Assembly (NCBI GenBank): GCA_011009095.1
Contig: VTPC01000887.1
Span: 12,907-76,906, forward strand
Source of the DNA: Ignelater luminosus
Taxonomy: Eukaryota > Arthropoda > Insecta > Coleoptera > Elateridae
DNA length: 64,000 nucleotides
Reading direction: 5' to 3'
In this document: in pieces, positions 22,533 through 35,408 of the stretch
How the letters are laid out: every line of letters begins with the position of its first letter
Position numbering within the stretch: the first letter of the stretch is position 1
Notes under the pieces: generated by a model
Databases searched by the model: none
What the model was told of the DNA's origin: nothing
Seen by the model: only the letters and a program-made list of their open reading frames with translations
Translations under genes and position numbers: made by a program

Positions 22533-24040
22533 CATGACACGGCAGGAATAAGACAAGGAGACTCTTTGAGTCTTTTACTATCTAACTTGACAATGAATAA
22601 GATAATTCGAGAGAGTAAAGGTAATAAAAGCTGTCAAATAGGAAATAAGAACATTAGTAAATTATGTTACGCGGTTGACACCGTACTACTGACAAACAAT
22701 GAAAACGATCTACAAAGGCTTTTGTATCGATTCAACGGCTTAACATGCAGATATCAACAGCAAAAACAAAAGCGATGGTAGTAGCAAGGGAGCCTAGAAA
22801 TAGACAAAAAGATAATTGAATAAGTAAGCACCTTTCATTATCTAGAAATAGAGATAACCAGCACAAGAGAAACGAAATTGAAAACACAAAGACAAGCCAC
22901 GAAAGCTGCGTAAATTGCTGGCGCACTCAACTCAACAATATGACACAACAAATATATGACCAAAGGAAGTAAAACACGAATGTACTAAGCAGCAATACGA
23001 CCAGTCTTGACTTACGCACATGAAACAAAACCAGAAACAAGAGCAACAAAACAAAAAATGCGTGCAACAGAAATGAAGATTTTGAGGAAGATACAAGGAG
23101 TGACACTGAGGGAGGGAGGAGAAGTGCAGACATTAGAATGGAATGCAAAGTGGAAGGTGTGATAAAATAATAATAATAATAATAATAATAATAAACGTCT
23201 TTATTTTTTTTAAATTTTATGATCACAATGAACATACAATTATTGCATTAAGAGGCGAAGTTCGGCGGGTAAGATCCGTGCTGCTTTTCTACTTAACCTC
23301 TTTAGGAAAAGAAAAAAGAAAAGGTAAAAAAAGAAAAAGAAGGAAAAAAAGATTAAATAAAAAACACCAAAAAATATGTATATTTCTTCATAGCATTCCT
23401 AGATATATACGAGGATCATTCTCGATCGAAAGTGGGTGTGGCGGTATTAACATTATGGTACTCAATAATTAATTGTCGCTAGTTTTTTGTGCTCATGAAC
23501 CTACACGTTAAATTGTATTTACAATGACAGAAGCATTATTATTGGATCATATTGATAAATTGTAGCAAGTGCCCCCACTTCAATTAATAAGGAATGGTGA
23601 GTATAATTTACATCTGGTAGAAGTGATATAGAGGTATTGCACAAGTATCTATTGCACTGTCAATATGGCTCACTGTCTTTCAAAATGAAATTTAAAACTG
23701 GCTTTTTTTAAAACTTATTGGTTTTAGTTGTTTAAATGTTGGAGTAACGCTGTTCCAGATCATTACAACACTATATAAGAAAGACCGTTTGAATAGATCA
23801 GTTCGATGAGGTGATACTGTGAGAAAACCTCGATGTCTTAGATTTAAATGATGTACATGGACCAAAAAGAGGAAAAAGAACGGGACGACCATGTCAGTCA
23901 TATGAACAACGAAAGAATGGTAAAGATCTGCAGAGACAATCAACCCAATGCAAAGAGACCTCCCGGAAGACCCCCAAAACGATGGGCTGAGAGCTGGTAA
24001 TCGTCATCCATAGAATAACGAAACAGGCAACAGGAAAAAT
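22533..24040 (+). mobile_element. RTE-like LINE copy B, 5'-truncated and interrupted
   Basis: The plus strand begins within the reverse transcriptase at GIRQGDSLSLLLSNLTMNKI. The catalytic box reads CYAVDTVLL instead of the usual YADD, so the first Asp is lost. The frame then shifts (NMQISTAKTKAMVVAREPR) and decays. After a nested LINE (23160-23850) the C-terminus resumes with RDDHVSHMNNERMVKI and RPPGRPPKRWAESW at about 23880-24000. It points away from copy A, so the two RTE remnants lie head to head with about 90 bp between them. Confidence 0.82.
23160..23850 (-). mobile_element. Nested LINE 3' fragment with (TAA)n tail (CR1/Jockey-like)
   Basis: The minus strand encodes LRHRGFLTVSPHRTDLFKRSFLYS and WNSVTPTFKQLK (23870-23692), the typical C-terminus of Jockey/CR1-group LINEs. 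It continues non-coding to a microsatellite of about ten TAA units at 23164-23195, which is the element's 3' tail. The insertion separates two colinear parts of RTE copy B. A short TGAT is shared at both borders and may be part of a target duplication. Confidence 0.7.
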
Positions 24041-24059
24041 TCTAGTCTATAAATCAGAA

Positions 24060-27000
24060 GAAGAAAAAGAAGAAGACTTTTAAAATGCCAGACAAAAGCA
24101 TTTTATTGCAGGATGTGGTGTAACAACTTTCTTAGAGAAAAATTATTTCTTGTAATAACATGCAAAATTCTTTTCTTCAACTGTTGAATCAAAGATCTGT
24201 GACATTCAGTCTCCAATAACATTTCTCGCGCCCTAATTGTCTAAGAGTACGTCGATAATGCTTAATAAACGCTAATCTCCGAGATTACCATCAGATTATT
24301 CAGATTTTAAAAGAATTCTTTCCAAGATCGGTTGTTTTCGCGCATTGCGCACTTGGTAAATAATCTCATTCGAATCTATTTTTACCTTTTTTTGCCAATT
24401 TAGTTTATTTCATGTCAATTTAAATTTCTTTTACTTTGGTTTATCTGACATAATTCGTGTAATTCGTGCTTGCTGGTCGTGTATGCTACAGTATCTCTTT
24501 CTTCTAATTCCCTGAGTGCTCTTTTTGTCACCTTTTTTTTTTCTTTGCAAATTTTATCACAGCAGTTTTTCTTCTCTATTTCATTCACTGTTCATAAGGA
24601 ACAAAAGTTCCTAATTTTATAATGAAGGTTTCGTCAAAAATGTCAATCGTTCTAGCGTTAGAAATTTTAAAACATAAATGAAATTAAGTAGGCTATCTTT
24701 ACTGTTGAACATGGAACTGGAATATTCTGTTAACCACACGCATTCAATTCATGTACTTTTTTGTCTTCAGAATACTACAAAGTCTGTCACACAAGAAATT
24801 ACTTTACTTAATCGCTTTTTTATAGACTTAGCCAAAATTGTGATAGATACCAACTTAATTTGCTTCCATAGAGTTTTCTGTAAATTTTAAAATCACAATT
24901 TCACTATTTTTTAAAAAGGATGCATTGTGACCCATGACACCATAAATTTAAAAACTACCGAATCTAAGCCAATTCTAAAGATAACAGCGAAGAAAAAGTT
25001 TTAATAATAATAATAATAATAACAAGTTAACACTGCTGTTACTTAAATTTTGTATTTAGCGTGTGTGGTCTTGCGGGTTTAGTTTTTATTCTGATTCATT
25101 CCTTCCCCGGAATGTCCTTTTTATTTCTTAAATCTAACACTGTCTTTGTTCACTTCAAATTTTCAATAAATACAGAGACGTGATTCTGTATTAAGAAATG
25201 AAAATTTATAAAAAATATAAGTTTGGAAGGTCAGACGTAAGCAGCTCTTTTTTCAAAGTACTTTCGTTCCACTTAAATTTTCAGATATTTCAAGTATTTC
25301 AGCTTTTTTGAGGTCGTTTGCTGCCAGTAGGTATATCTATCTAAATTCTAATTGTATTTAAGTCAAAGCTACTGCAGGTACTGATTCGTTTTTACATTTC
25401 AAAGCATGCTGACGTAGTGAAAAATTATTGATTTGCATAAAGTATTTGTTACGTTATATCTTGTTCACTAGCCATCATGCTTTGTTGGTTATAGGATCGA
25501 AGATATTCGTAGATAATGATTATCTGGTATTATGATTTCAAAATTGTTTATCACTGTTTAGAAATCCAAAAGAAAATAGCCACAAATATAAGTTACATGT
25601 AAACACAAGACGAGTTTTTGAAATTTTTTTGAACTATGTGGTAACGCATATCCATCAATGTATGCGTTTAAGCTTCTCTGAATACAAAGCCAACTACTTA
25701 TTTACACAATCTCGTACTTTCTAAATTTAAAGATATTGTAGTACATAATCTCAGTCAATAAAGGTTTACTTAAAATAATGCCAATCTTTAAAAATAAACT
25801 TTTACCAACATTGAATTTTTTATTAGAGCAATATGTTTTCCGCCTGAAAGTTATACTTTAACAAGAAAACACTACGGCAACGTGGGTTTACTAGTGGTAC
25901 GAAAAGTTATTTATACTTGATTTGACGTCATAGATTTTCGAGGTTAGCAAACTACAATAGTTCTTTGTTTTCATTTTTCAGATAAGTATTTTAAAGATGC
26001 CATGCTGAAATTAACTTAAAAGACTCGATGATATTCTTATTGATTTTAAATGCTATTTTGTACATAAACGCTCTTTTTATTTACATGAATAGGCAAGTTA
26101 GTGTAACTATAAATACGCTAGCAGATGAATTTTTAAATATTTATCGTTTACATAATGGCAACAGATAAATTAGTTTAAGTTATATATAGAACTGTTGGTA
26201 AAATGATTTATCTTAAAACTGGGCAATAAAAATCAAATAAGCTTTAACGATTTTGCTTTAACTTCTTACGCAAGCATAATATTTCTTTTAATAATGAAAA
26301 GAATTTTAAATCTAGTAGACATTCTTAAAATCAAGATAAAAAAGTTGACCAAAGTCTTACCTTCTTTTGGATTTTTATTTTCTGTAATTTTTATCAAAAA
26401 TTTCTTTTCTAACAAATACACTTCAGTCTCTTGAAGAATCTACAAATATTAAAATGACAAGGAAAGATTTAGTTTCAAAAATCATTTTGTAAAGTGTAGT
26501 GTATGGTGGTGTTCAGACGTCGGTTGTGGTTCCTCCGTACAAATGTTTTTTCCCTCTAGAGATGCTGCTGCCAATCGAGTTTTGAGCAAGGCCAGACTGC
26601 AGCATCGCTCCAAACATAGCGTTTCCCGTCGGACGTCCTTGCTCTGGGTAAAGCGAGTCTTGGTGTTCTGCTCACTGAACACTTCGCTGGACAGGGGATT
26701 AGTAGGTTTGTGGTCTCTAAAATGATTTTCTCCTATATTTGCTTTCTCATGTTACCGGTGGTTACCCAAACACAAAAAAAAACATTTGCTACATTGACAT
26801 CGTACCAGCAATATCAACATTAGCCCATTTACATGTATGTCTTTCAGAACAAGAACCGCTGTGTCAATTCTACTTCAATTATACTAGGTCGACACCTACC
26901 ATTTCTAGTTGGCAGCCCGACCATCCAGACCGGCAACCCACAGCTGTCTAACTGACTACTGCAGTCATTCATATTATCAACATAGAGAGCAACTGGTTTG

Positions 27001-28780
27001 GCATGCTAATCACCAAAAAACAAATTCCACCGACTGTGGAACAACTGTGCATTGTTACACTTGTTATTGCCTTGAGCGTTTGATGGTGGCAACATCGACT
27101 GGTCGTCCCTGTCTACTAAACGGTGTCTGATGCAATAAGCTTCTGTTACAGATCACTATACTCCAGACAGTGCACTGAAGGTTGCCTTAGCCAAATCTCG
27201 CAAAGGGTTTTTTTCCAGACACGAGGAGTGATCCAGTGAGGAATCTTATTCATGCCGTAACTAATGCCATCTTTGAAAGGTATGCTAAAATAGTAACATT
27301 GTGTTTCTTGTCGATGTACTAGATTGATGCTGTTTAGTCTGACCGAGTAAACTTTTTTCACCCGAGAAGCCTTACGAGACAAAAGAGGGTTACTTAGCTT
27401 TCTGACTTAAATTCAGATAAATTGTGTTGTGATCAAAATCAAGATAATCATGCTCACTTACATCAGATGACAATAATTGATAATTGTTAAAATTATTATT
27501 ATTAAAAACATTTAAAGAAATAAAATCAGTCTGTCTGTTCCCACTAAGTCACCACCAATTTATCTTTTTCAAATAAACTGCTTAGATTTTTATCCTGAAA
27601 GGGTCAGTGCAGGACACATGAGCAATGAATGCGAATTGTAAATACTTTTAAAGTCTGCGATACTAAAGGTAAAATCTATCAACATGAGATTCGCATGAAT
27701 CAAATTCTTAAATAAGGTCAATGAACGACACAGTGTAAAGTTGTAGTGTTGATTGCACGACGCCTTAGTTCTAGCAGACCTTGAGCTCTTCTATTCCATA
27801 TCAGAGTTTTGAACCAATCTAGATTTTCAAGTATGTAGGATGATTGCTTCGATGTTTGGCTTCTGTCGTTACTGCATGAGAATTTGTCAAAAATGTTAAT
27901 TAACTGCAAATCATATCCAGTAAAAACATACTGAATCGATCTTAGCAAATTTTGAGCTTCGAAAAGCCATATCTTGGCAAAGAAGTTTTACTATTAAGTC
28001 AAATAAGTAACGGTCAGATATTTAGATTTCTGCCACACTAGGAAATCGTGCAGTTGTTCTTGACGTACCTAGTCAAAAGGTAAGCCAAACCTAGTTGGCA
28101 CCTTAGTATTGATCATCTCACTCTGAAGGTTATGTAACTGTTGATATAAGTGGTGCTATGGGCACAATTTTGACACAGATTTTTTGGCAAGGATTTATGG
28201 TTTCTTTCTTCTTTTGCCTTTTTGGATTAACTTATTTTAATTATTACTGCAGAAGAAATGTGGTAATGATAGTGTCATCTCTGCCTTTTAGGAAAATACA
28301 GATTTGTTATTCGTACATTATGGAGTTGAGTGTAATTGTGTTAAGAAATTCCGAAGGAATATACGTAGATCCATAAAGTGGATGAGATGCTCTTAAATTC
28401 CTACAAAACTGTTCTTCTTTTGTAAGTGTATAGAAGATATAGATTTAGGCTCACTGGCTGTCATAATGGTGATTAGTAGCTATAATGTTTTCCCATCTTT
28501 CGAACTTACTCCGGCTTCAACTATTGATAGTCTTAGACAGAATCGTCACGATCTTATTGCATTTGGTTTTGCCAGGACTGTTCCAAGTGCGTGTGCAAGG
28601 TGTCAGTATACGTGAGGCAGCCTCAAGGGGGCGGCAAATTTTGACAAATATTTGTCAAAATAAGATTGACAAATTACACTATATTTATCATGAATAGCAA
28701 ATTCTAAAATTGGAGTTTGAAACAAAATTACTTTAATACTCTGACTTTCAATGGCAGTTGGATCTTTGAGATGATTGTGA
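24060..28780. other. Long gene-poor stretch
   Basis: A+T-rich, with short simple repeats (GAA-rich at 24058-24078, (TAA)n at about 25003). The segment 26480-27130 is less A+T-rich and may be a decayed DNA transposon, but no motif is firm enough. No exon with good splice sites and a recognisable product was found. Confidence 0.4.
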
Positions 28781-28786
28781 TCACTA

Positions 28787-28970
28787 TGTTTTGCTGGTTT
28801 TCTATACGGATGGATCACGTACCGATGCGATAACAGAAACCTCGGAACCAGGCATTTACCTGAAAAATCTACACGTGCAGGAGAGCTTTGCTCTGAGAAA
28901 GCACACCGTGGTTTCCCAGAATGAAGTTTATCCCATTGTATCGGTGGCCTATAGGGAAGATGCAAAGATG
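28787..28970 (+). pseudogene. LINE RNase H domain fragment
   Basis: The frame contains LVFYTDGSRTDA, the RNase H box with its first catalytic Asp, then ESFALRKHTVVSQNEVYPI with the Glu of the QAE-like motif. This pattern is typical of Jockey/R1-type LINE RNase H domains. It is followed in the same open frame by unrelated residues and then a transposase piece, so the open frame is a fortuitous composite. Confidence 0.65.
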
Positions 28971-29109
28971 ATAGAGAAAAAGATAGGTAGGTTCAGGCAG
29001 AGAATCGAGAAAAGAATAATAGATGATCGTAGAGATGGTTTAGGGAATGGCGGGGGGTTAGTAGAAAAGGGCCTATCAAGGCCTATTTGTTGGGTTTTAG
29101 CCTGTTATT

Positions 29110-29470
29110 GCCACTCTGACAATATTGATGATTGCCCAATTATGAAATTTAAAAGAAACGCTAGATTTTCTGACAAAGTATTAGTGTGGTATGCAATTTC
29201 AACTGCTGGGGTTTTTTGACCGTATGTAGAGCGAGTTAGGAATTAGGTATTAAATAGAGAAAGTTACACTTGTAAATGTCTATCAAAAGCTGTTGATTTC
29301 TTTAACACATGTAATCCCCGGGATGAAACAATGTTTTGGTCAAACTTGGCATAATCTTATAACGCCAGAGGACAACATAGCATTTGTGTCTAGAAACGAC
29401 ATCCTTCAAAGATTTCCGGACAATTTTGTTAAGGAAAGTTTATGATAACAAATGAGAAGCTCGGGATGAA
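29110..29470 (+). pseudogene. Tc1-like transposase fragment
   Basis: The same open frame ends in FKRNARFSDKVLVWYAIS, the Tc1/IS630-like segment between the first two catalytic acids. Beyond the stop, the translation still reads SYTCKCLSKAVDFF, NPRDETMFWSNLA and later decayed pieces, matching the second catalytic region where 'FWPDLA' is usual; the Asp is replaced here. The N-terminal DNA-binding part and the third acid are not visible. Its family resembles that of the 42.1-43.0 kb pseudogene. Confidence 0.65.
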
Positions 29471-29479
29471 AAGCAATTA

Positions 29480-32269
29480 AGAGTTATAGGTTTTTTAAGT
29501 CAGCAAAAATAAATTTTGCCACAGTCAGCATTGATACAGAGAACTTCGAGTTTGTAAGCTCGATAGCTAGAAACTATCGTTAGTGGACGTTTGAAGTTTG
29601 TGGGGCTTCGGGACAAAAAGATAGCGAGCAATATGATATTGTATGAGCGTACAAGTGACAATCAGCAGATTCAGACAGTTTAATGATAAGTGAATCAATT
29701 TTTTCAAAAATAGAACTATTGAAAACAATGCTTCACTGTGTTGTTCATTCCTTATTAATATTCTGATTCTGACATTAATTATTATTTGACCAAAGCATAC
29801 TAGATCGGTAAGTATTTTTATATCTTCTGCCTTTTCATAGATTCTCTAATTTATGTACGTTATACTTTCTTTTCGTCTTGTATAGATACCTTTTAGGTGA
29901 AAATACAGCATCTTCTGATTATATGCCTTTCTATATCTGCTTGTCTGAATTACTAAGCTTGGTCGAATCAGCATACTCGACAAACGAAACGATTGTTCTA
30001 TTAAAAAGTATATGACAACGTGTTTATAATGAATCAATCTTTACAGTTGCTGCAAAACAACTTTAGAGACATTCACTGTAAAATCTGATGATTCATGGAG
30101 ATTCCTCTATTTGAAATATCCGAACTTTGCATATTACTTGGCTTTTATACAAAGACACGTCATTTGCCAAATCTAGTAACATTCTAAAGTGTTTGCATAT
30201 TATTTCGTGTTAACTAAAATTATAAGAATCGCCTGAGAAATGTTTGTAAAAAATGTTATTACTGAACTGCATTATCGAGAAATGAGGCCATTCTATTATA
30301 AAAACAATATGTAGAGATTAATCTTTGACTTATTTGTGTATGTATAACAGCTTTCATTGGTGTGTTAACCGTGTTGACTGTCAAATTTTATAAGTTCAAT
30401 GCCAACACTGCCTACGAAACCATTATGAGTACAAAAAACTTTTTATTACTCAAATATTTTTATCAATTACACGTGTCTTGAAACTTTGCACTGTTTCTCA
30501 TTTATTTAAATTACTACAAACTTAGACAAGAAGCTTACGTATACTGTAGCATTAACTATAATCAATTCGAAATATGGACAAAGAAATTTTTCCTGGGAAT
30601 TTTTTAAGGTACAATCGAACAAAAGATGTTTTAAATGTTCAATACCAGCCATAAAGTTGAATTTTTCTTGGCAAGCACGTAACATCAATCAGCAACAACT
30701 ACAAATCTTTATTTTAGATCTTAACGGCTAAGTTAAATTTAAAGTAGGTAAGTACATGAACAACGTTCCACACACAAAAAGAATGGCAACTGAAAAAACT
30801 ATTTTCACATTTTAATTTTGCAAATCAAAGATTTAGGACAAAACTTTCAACGCGTTTTAGTTAAACTTTAATATCCTTCTTGCGGTTATATTTAAATGTT
30901 TGTTAAATAAACTTTGTTAAGCAATGGGGTCGACTATTAACTGCACAGTGAATAAGCAACATACGCCATCATAAATTCGTCTATTTAAACGTTTAGTTAA
31001 CTGTAAAACTGCCTTTTCCTTATTATATGATTATATTAGAAATAATTTTACTGCATTATCGCCAGAGGCTGTATCCTTGTACCAATAAACTTCATGAAAT
31101 ATTGAAATAGTATATTTAAATTTTCTATGTAAGTTTAAAATCTTCGTACCTTAAGCTATCTTGATAGTTTCTGTTAACTCTCAATGAAATACATATACTA
31201 ACAGACAAAACAAACTATTATCCTAATTACATGCAACAGGTAGAAGTGTAGATAGAAAAGACTAATGTTGAAAGGTGTTTTAGCTTTTGTTTTATATTTA
31301 TTCAACCATGGCATTAATCGTTTAGTCTTCTATTGAATAAGTCTGATGTAAGTAGTTCCTACTCTTTACTTTTCTTAAGTAAGAAGGAATGAATATGATA
31401 CACTTTAATTTTAGCCACAGGCTGAGAGGTGATGAATATAACTTCACATCTTTCTAAAGTGCTTCATCTTATGAATGCTAGCAAATTCTTGTTTGTTTAA
31501 AACAGAAGAGCTATTTATAAGTTATAAGTTCTATAATAAAACTCTGAAAAGGTTCTGACAGCGTCTCGGCTAAGGGTTTATTTAGTTACGTAAATTTTTT
31601 TTTATAAATTACATAAAAACTAGTTTGGCAGTGTCGGATTTATAGTTTAACTAATCAATATACAAATGGTTGATATAAATTAAACTTACTAATCAAGGAA
31701 GATGTTCTAACATGAACTTTCAGATTGATAGTACAATGAGTGAAAATTCTATTCTGCTGATATGTGCAAGATATTGTCAAAAATATAAAGATCGTCACTG
31801 TTTGGGTAAAGTAGTGGTGGCCCGTAGTGCAAAAATAGGTTTTCAGCATTTGTAAGTATCATTACAAAGACCCTTTTGCAGTTGACTTACAAACTACAGA
31901 CATCTTAAGATGCATATTGACTTTGAGAAGATGTTTAGTAAGGCTACTTCAGGATTCTGTACAACAAAGCACAGCGAGCTCCCAAGCCAGATGTGATTGC
32001 GGCAATTAGAGCTATGTATTGATATAGACACATACGAGGCATCTCCGCAAAGTCAATACGCACCTTTATGCAAATGAGAAGGGTTACTCGCCAATGTGCA
32101 AAAGCGCAATGTCACTATTTCGTTTGCACACTTCTTGCAAACCACGTCTAATGCAATTCAGCTTATTAATGCAAATTGAAGTAGTTTGTATTTGTAATAT
32201 GATCCTGGAAATTGCGCAAGCCTGTAGACTATAGTGCTGACCACCCCTAAAAAACATCCAAAGTTAGCA
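29480..32269. other. Gene-poor A+T-rich stretch
   Basis: Only short frames of low complexity. Nothing recognisable before the piggyBac element. Confidence 0.4.
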
Positions 32270-32273
32270 TTAA

Positions 32274-34735
32274 CCCTGCATCGGGCGCGCTACCCGTTGG
32301 TGCATGAGAAGGCGCATCGAACATAAAGTGCGCCAAGTTTCTTTTAACTCGTTAATATTGTTTTAGTTATTATTTCTTTAATTTGCTCTTTGGTTAGTCA
32401 TTTATATTTAATGTACTACTTTTAGAAATAATATTTATTGAAATTTACAGAAAATCTAGATTTGCAACAAAAGTTAAACGTACATATAAACAAACTTAAA
32501 AATAATGCTTGATGTAAAAGCGATAAAAAAGGACATAGTTATAAATAGTATAACATCCGTTAGGAAACTACTAATACATTAATTCTTAACTTAGGTGGAG
32601 TCACTAAAAGATGTTTCTTGGTAGGTAGCACAAAGATGCGCAGTCGTTACATGTTTTTTGCATACAAAATTTCGACAGCTATCATAGGTTATAGTTGTGT
32701 TTAGGTTTCTCGTTCGTCCACAAGTTACGCATCTTTCACGTTTTTTTCTTAGATGTTCTTCTTCGCTTGTTGTCTCTTCAGGTCGATATTTTGAGAGAAA
32801 TACGTTAATATCCTTTGGAAGAGTAAGAATGTTTGACGGTTCTTCAAGATGTGGCTTCGTAAGACCAAACACTAACGTTTTCAAAAAAATTCTTCTAAAG
32901 TCTTTTGGATTACCTTCATTTGAATAAAACATCACGTGGGTGTTGATACCTGCTATATCTAACAAAGCATAAAACACTACTAGCGGCCATCTCCTGGTAA
33001 CTCGTGCTACTGAATAAGTACCACACATCTGATCAACAGTGTCAACTGCTCCTTTGGCGGCATTATAATTCAAAATGATTTCTGGTTTATGAGTTTCTTC
33101 GTCAATTTGACCTGAATCGTGCACTGTCTACAACCAAATGACTGATTTATTTTGTTTTGGAACGAAAGAAACTAATGTAGCTTCCTTTTGGAAACCAAAT
33201 AAGACAGAATGTACTTTACGTTTTTTGTCAGGTAAAAAATCTGGCGGTATTTCTCGTTTATTTTGGCTCATTGTACCAAAAAATGTGAGTTTTCTTTCGA
33301 GTAAAGACATTGCTAATGAATAGCTGGTATACCAATTGTCTGTTATCAAATTTCTGCAGCTGCCTTCTATGTGTCTGACTAGTCTATTTACGATATCAGT
33401 AGGAGAATTAGACTGCATATATGGCCCTTCCGGTTGTTTCCCGCAATAGATTTCTAAATTATCTGTATAAAAAGTTTTACCGTCGCATAAAGCAAACATT
33501 TTGATGCCATATTTGGCGGGCTTATTTGGGATATATTGGACAAAACTGCAGTGCCCTCTAAATGCTTGCATTTTTTCATCAATGGTGACAAACTCTCCCA
33601 GACTATAACTCGATTTACAATTCTTTACAAATGAATCAAAGATTGATCTTATGGCTGCTAATTTATCTTGTTTTCGTCTTTCTATTCTGGTAAATTTATG
33701 ATCAAAACGAAGACAACGCAGAAGGAATAGAAATCTCTTGTAGCTCATGACTGCTAGAGCTATTTCCATTCCTGAACCATCTGTAGTCCAAATTTCTAAC
33801 ACATTTGTGTGATTGTGTGTTTTGTAGCCCAAAAGCTACAAAAAGCCCAATAATGTCATTACTTCTATTTTTCACGTTTCCTTAGCGTTTCTCTCTCTTC
33901 CATACTCTACTCTTTTATAATTTATGTACATATTTGTACATTCTACAATTTCCTCTGTTATTGCAACATCAACGATCTGAAGAAATGCGTAAATCTCGCT
34001 AGTAATATTACGTGCACCCGGTTTCGGCGCAGGAAATCTTTTTATAAAATTTTTTTTTGTTTTGTAGCTAAAAACTCCTTCTTATACTACACCGTTTTTT
34101 ATTTTTACCTACAAAATGTTCACTGTCAACATTGTCTTCATCTTCGGATTCATCACTTTCATCGGCAGGATTATATTCTTGCCCAGATTCACTCTGATGA
34201 TCTTCAAACTCTATCTGTTTTTTTTTCTTCTTCTGAATCGTCATCAAAAGGGTTCAACAACATCAGCAAAAATGTAAGGTTTGCCATGAAGAAGATTGTA
34301 AAGTTCATTGGCAGAAAGATATTTCCTAGCCTTAAAAATGATAATCAAAGTTAATTTAATCATTGATCTACTATGTAATTAATAAAAGTAGTAATTCAAA
34401 AAATATCAGTTTGCAAAGGTAAATACAACTCATTTCTGTCAAAGTTTATAAATTAAAAACACAAAATATAACAATAAACAGTTTTGAGAAATATGTATAA
34501 CATACTTATATGACCGGGCGCGTATTGTACTGTGTGCGCCAAAGAGGAGACGCGCCTCAGAAAAATAATACCAAATTAATTTTAAAACGCAAACACACGC
34601 AACTTCTTTTGCTGAACGACAACAATACACTGAAGGTATTGCTAGACGGATGACTTTGTAAATATCTGTACAAAGATGTTACAGACAAATACATCTGCGT
34701 GGCGCACTTTATGCATTGGCGCGCCTGCTGCAGGG
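32274..34735 (-). mobile_element. End-to-end piggyBac transposon flanked by TTAA
   Basis: The left end is TTAA followed by CCCTGCATCGGGCGCGC, and the inverted right end is TTAA followed by CCCTGCAGCAGGCGCGC. The TTAA copies lie at 32270-32273 and 34736-34739. A subterminal inverted pair AAAGTGCGCCA / TGGCGCACTTT lies at 32325-32335 and 34700-34710. This is the classical piggyBac layout: TTAA duplication, short TIR starting CCC and internal inverted repeats. The 2462-bp length and the single transposase between the ends suggest a full-length copy. Confidence 0.93.
32591..34335 (-). pseudogene. PiggyBac transposase, disabled by stops and a frameshift
   Basis: The frame reads from KYLSANELYNLL and an acidic N-terminal stretch through NVLEIWTTDGSG, the catalytic blocks EFVTIDEKMQAFRG (first Asp) and NLITDNWYTSYSLA (second Asp), GAVDTVDQMCGTYS (third Asp region) and a C-terminal cysteine-rich finger (CVTCGRTRN...CKKHVTTAHLC). 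All three Asp regions of the DDD transposase are kept. In-frame stops lie at 33128-33130 (TAG), 33836-33838 (TAG) and 33872-33874 (TGA), and a one-base shift occurs near 34245. These breaks prevent a full-length protein. The intact frame between them suggests relatively recent inactivation. Confidence 0.9.
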
Positions 34736-34739
34736 TTAA

Positions 34740-35400
34740 GTTTAGCTTCAGAGGTATTGGATATTATTTTCTAATTAGTGTATTTCCAAAAAAGAATCTA
34801 TAGTTACGCAGAGTATGAAACAAAAACTACTTTTACGAACCAATTTTGGCAACAAAAAACTGACCTAAAATAAAAAAATATTTAGGGCATCCTTTATTTT
34901 TGACATGCAATCGCATTAAACAGCAGTAAAATCTTCAAAATACAATTAACTAATTATTAAAATATATAGAACCAGCAACAACTGGCTTACGACATGATGC
35001 TTATTGGATTATCGCAACATGTTGCACAAGAAATGATAACTTTATTAGATCAAATTAAATTAAAATCAAGTTGGCTAACCTTTAAGAAGTGTTTCTTTTA
35101 CATGTAAGGTGCAAAAATTATTTATTTATTCTTTTATTTATTAATCTGACTGAATTTTATGTTTGATTTCCTTATTGCATGACATTATTGGTGGAGGTAC
35201 CATACAATCTTCCTAACCAAATCATTTTGTGATAGTGCACAACGTGCACGAATTCTGACAACTACAGATAGACAGATGTTGGATACAACTAAACATTGTC
35301 ACAAATGTTGCTTTCGTATGTTACTGAGCATGAATCATCAATTTTACATTAGAAAGTAAGCTGTGTAGCTGATATAACTTCCATAAGTGTTGTACAAATG
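34740..35400. other. No gene recognised between piggyBac and MITE cluster
   Basis: A+T-rich, with no open frame or repeat of note. Confidence 0.4.
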
Positions 35401-35408
35401 CAAGAATA

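Noticed and set aside
23164..23195. CRISPR-like or regulatory array
   Set aside because: It is a plain (TAA)n microsatellite forming the tail of a LINE insertion.
26482..27130. Possible Tc1-like transposon remnant on the minus strand
   Set aside because: Some residues (VFSEQ, RRETLC) faintly recall Tc1 transposases, but order and catalytic acids could not be established.
28603..28965. 120-codon minus-strand frame
   Set aside because: It is the reverse of the RNase H fragment and has no own motifs.
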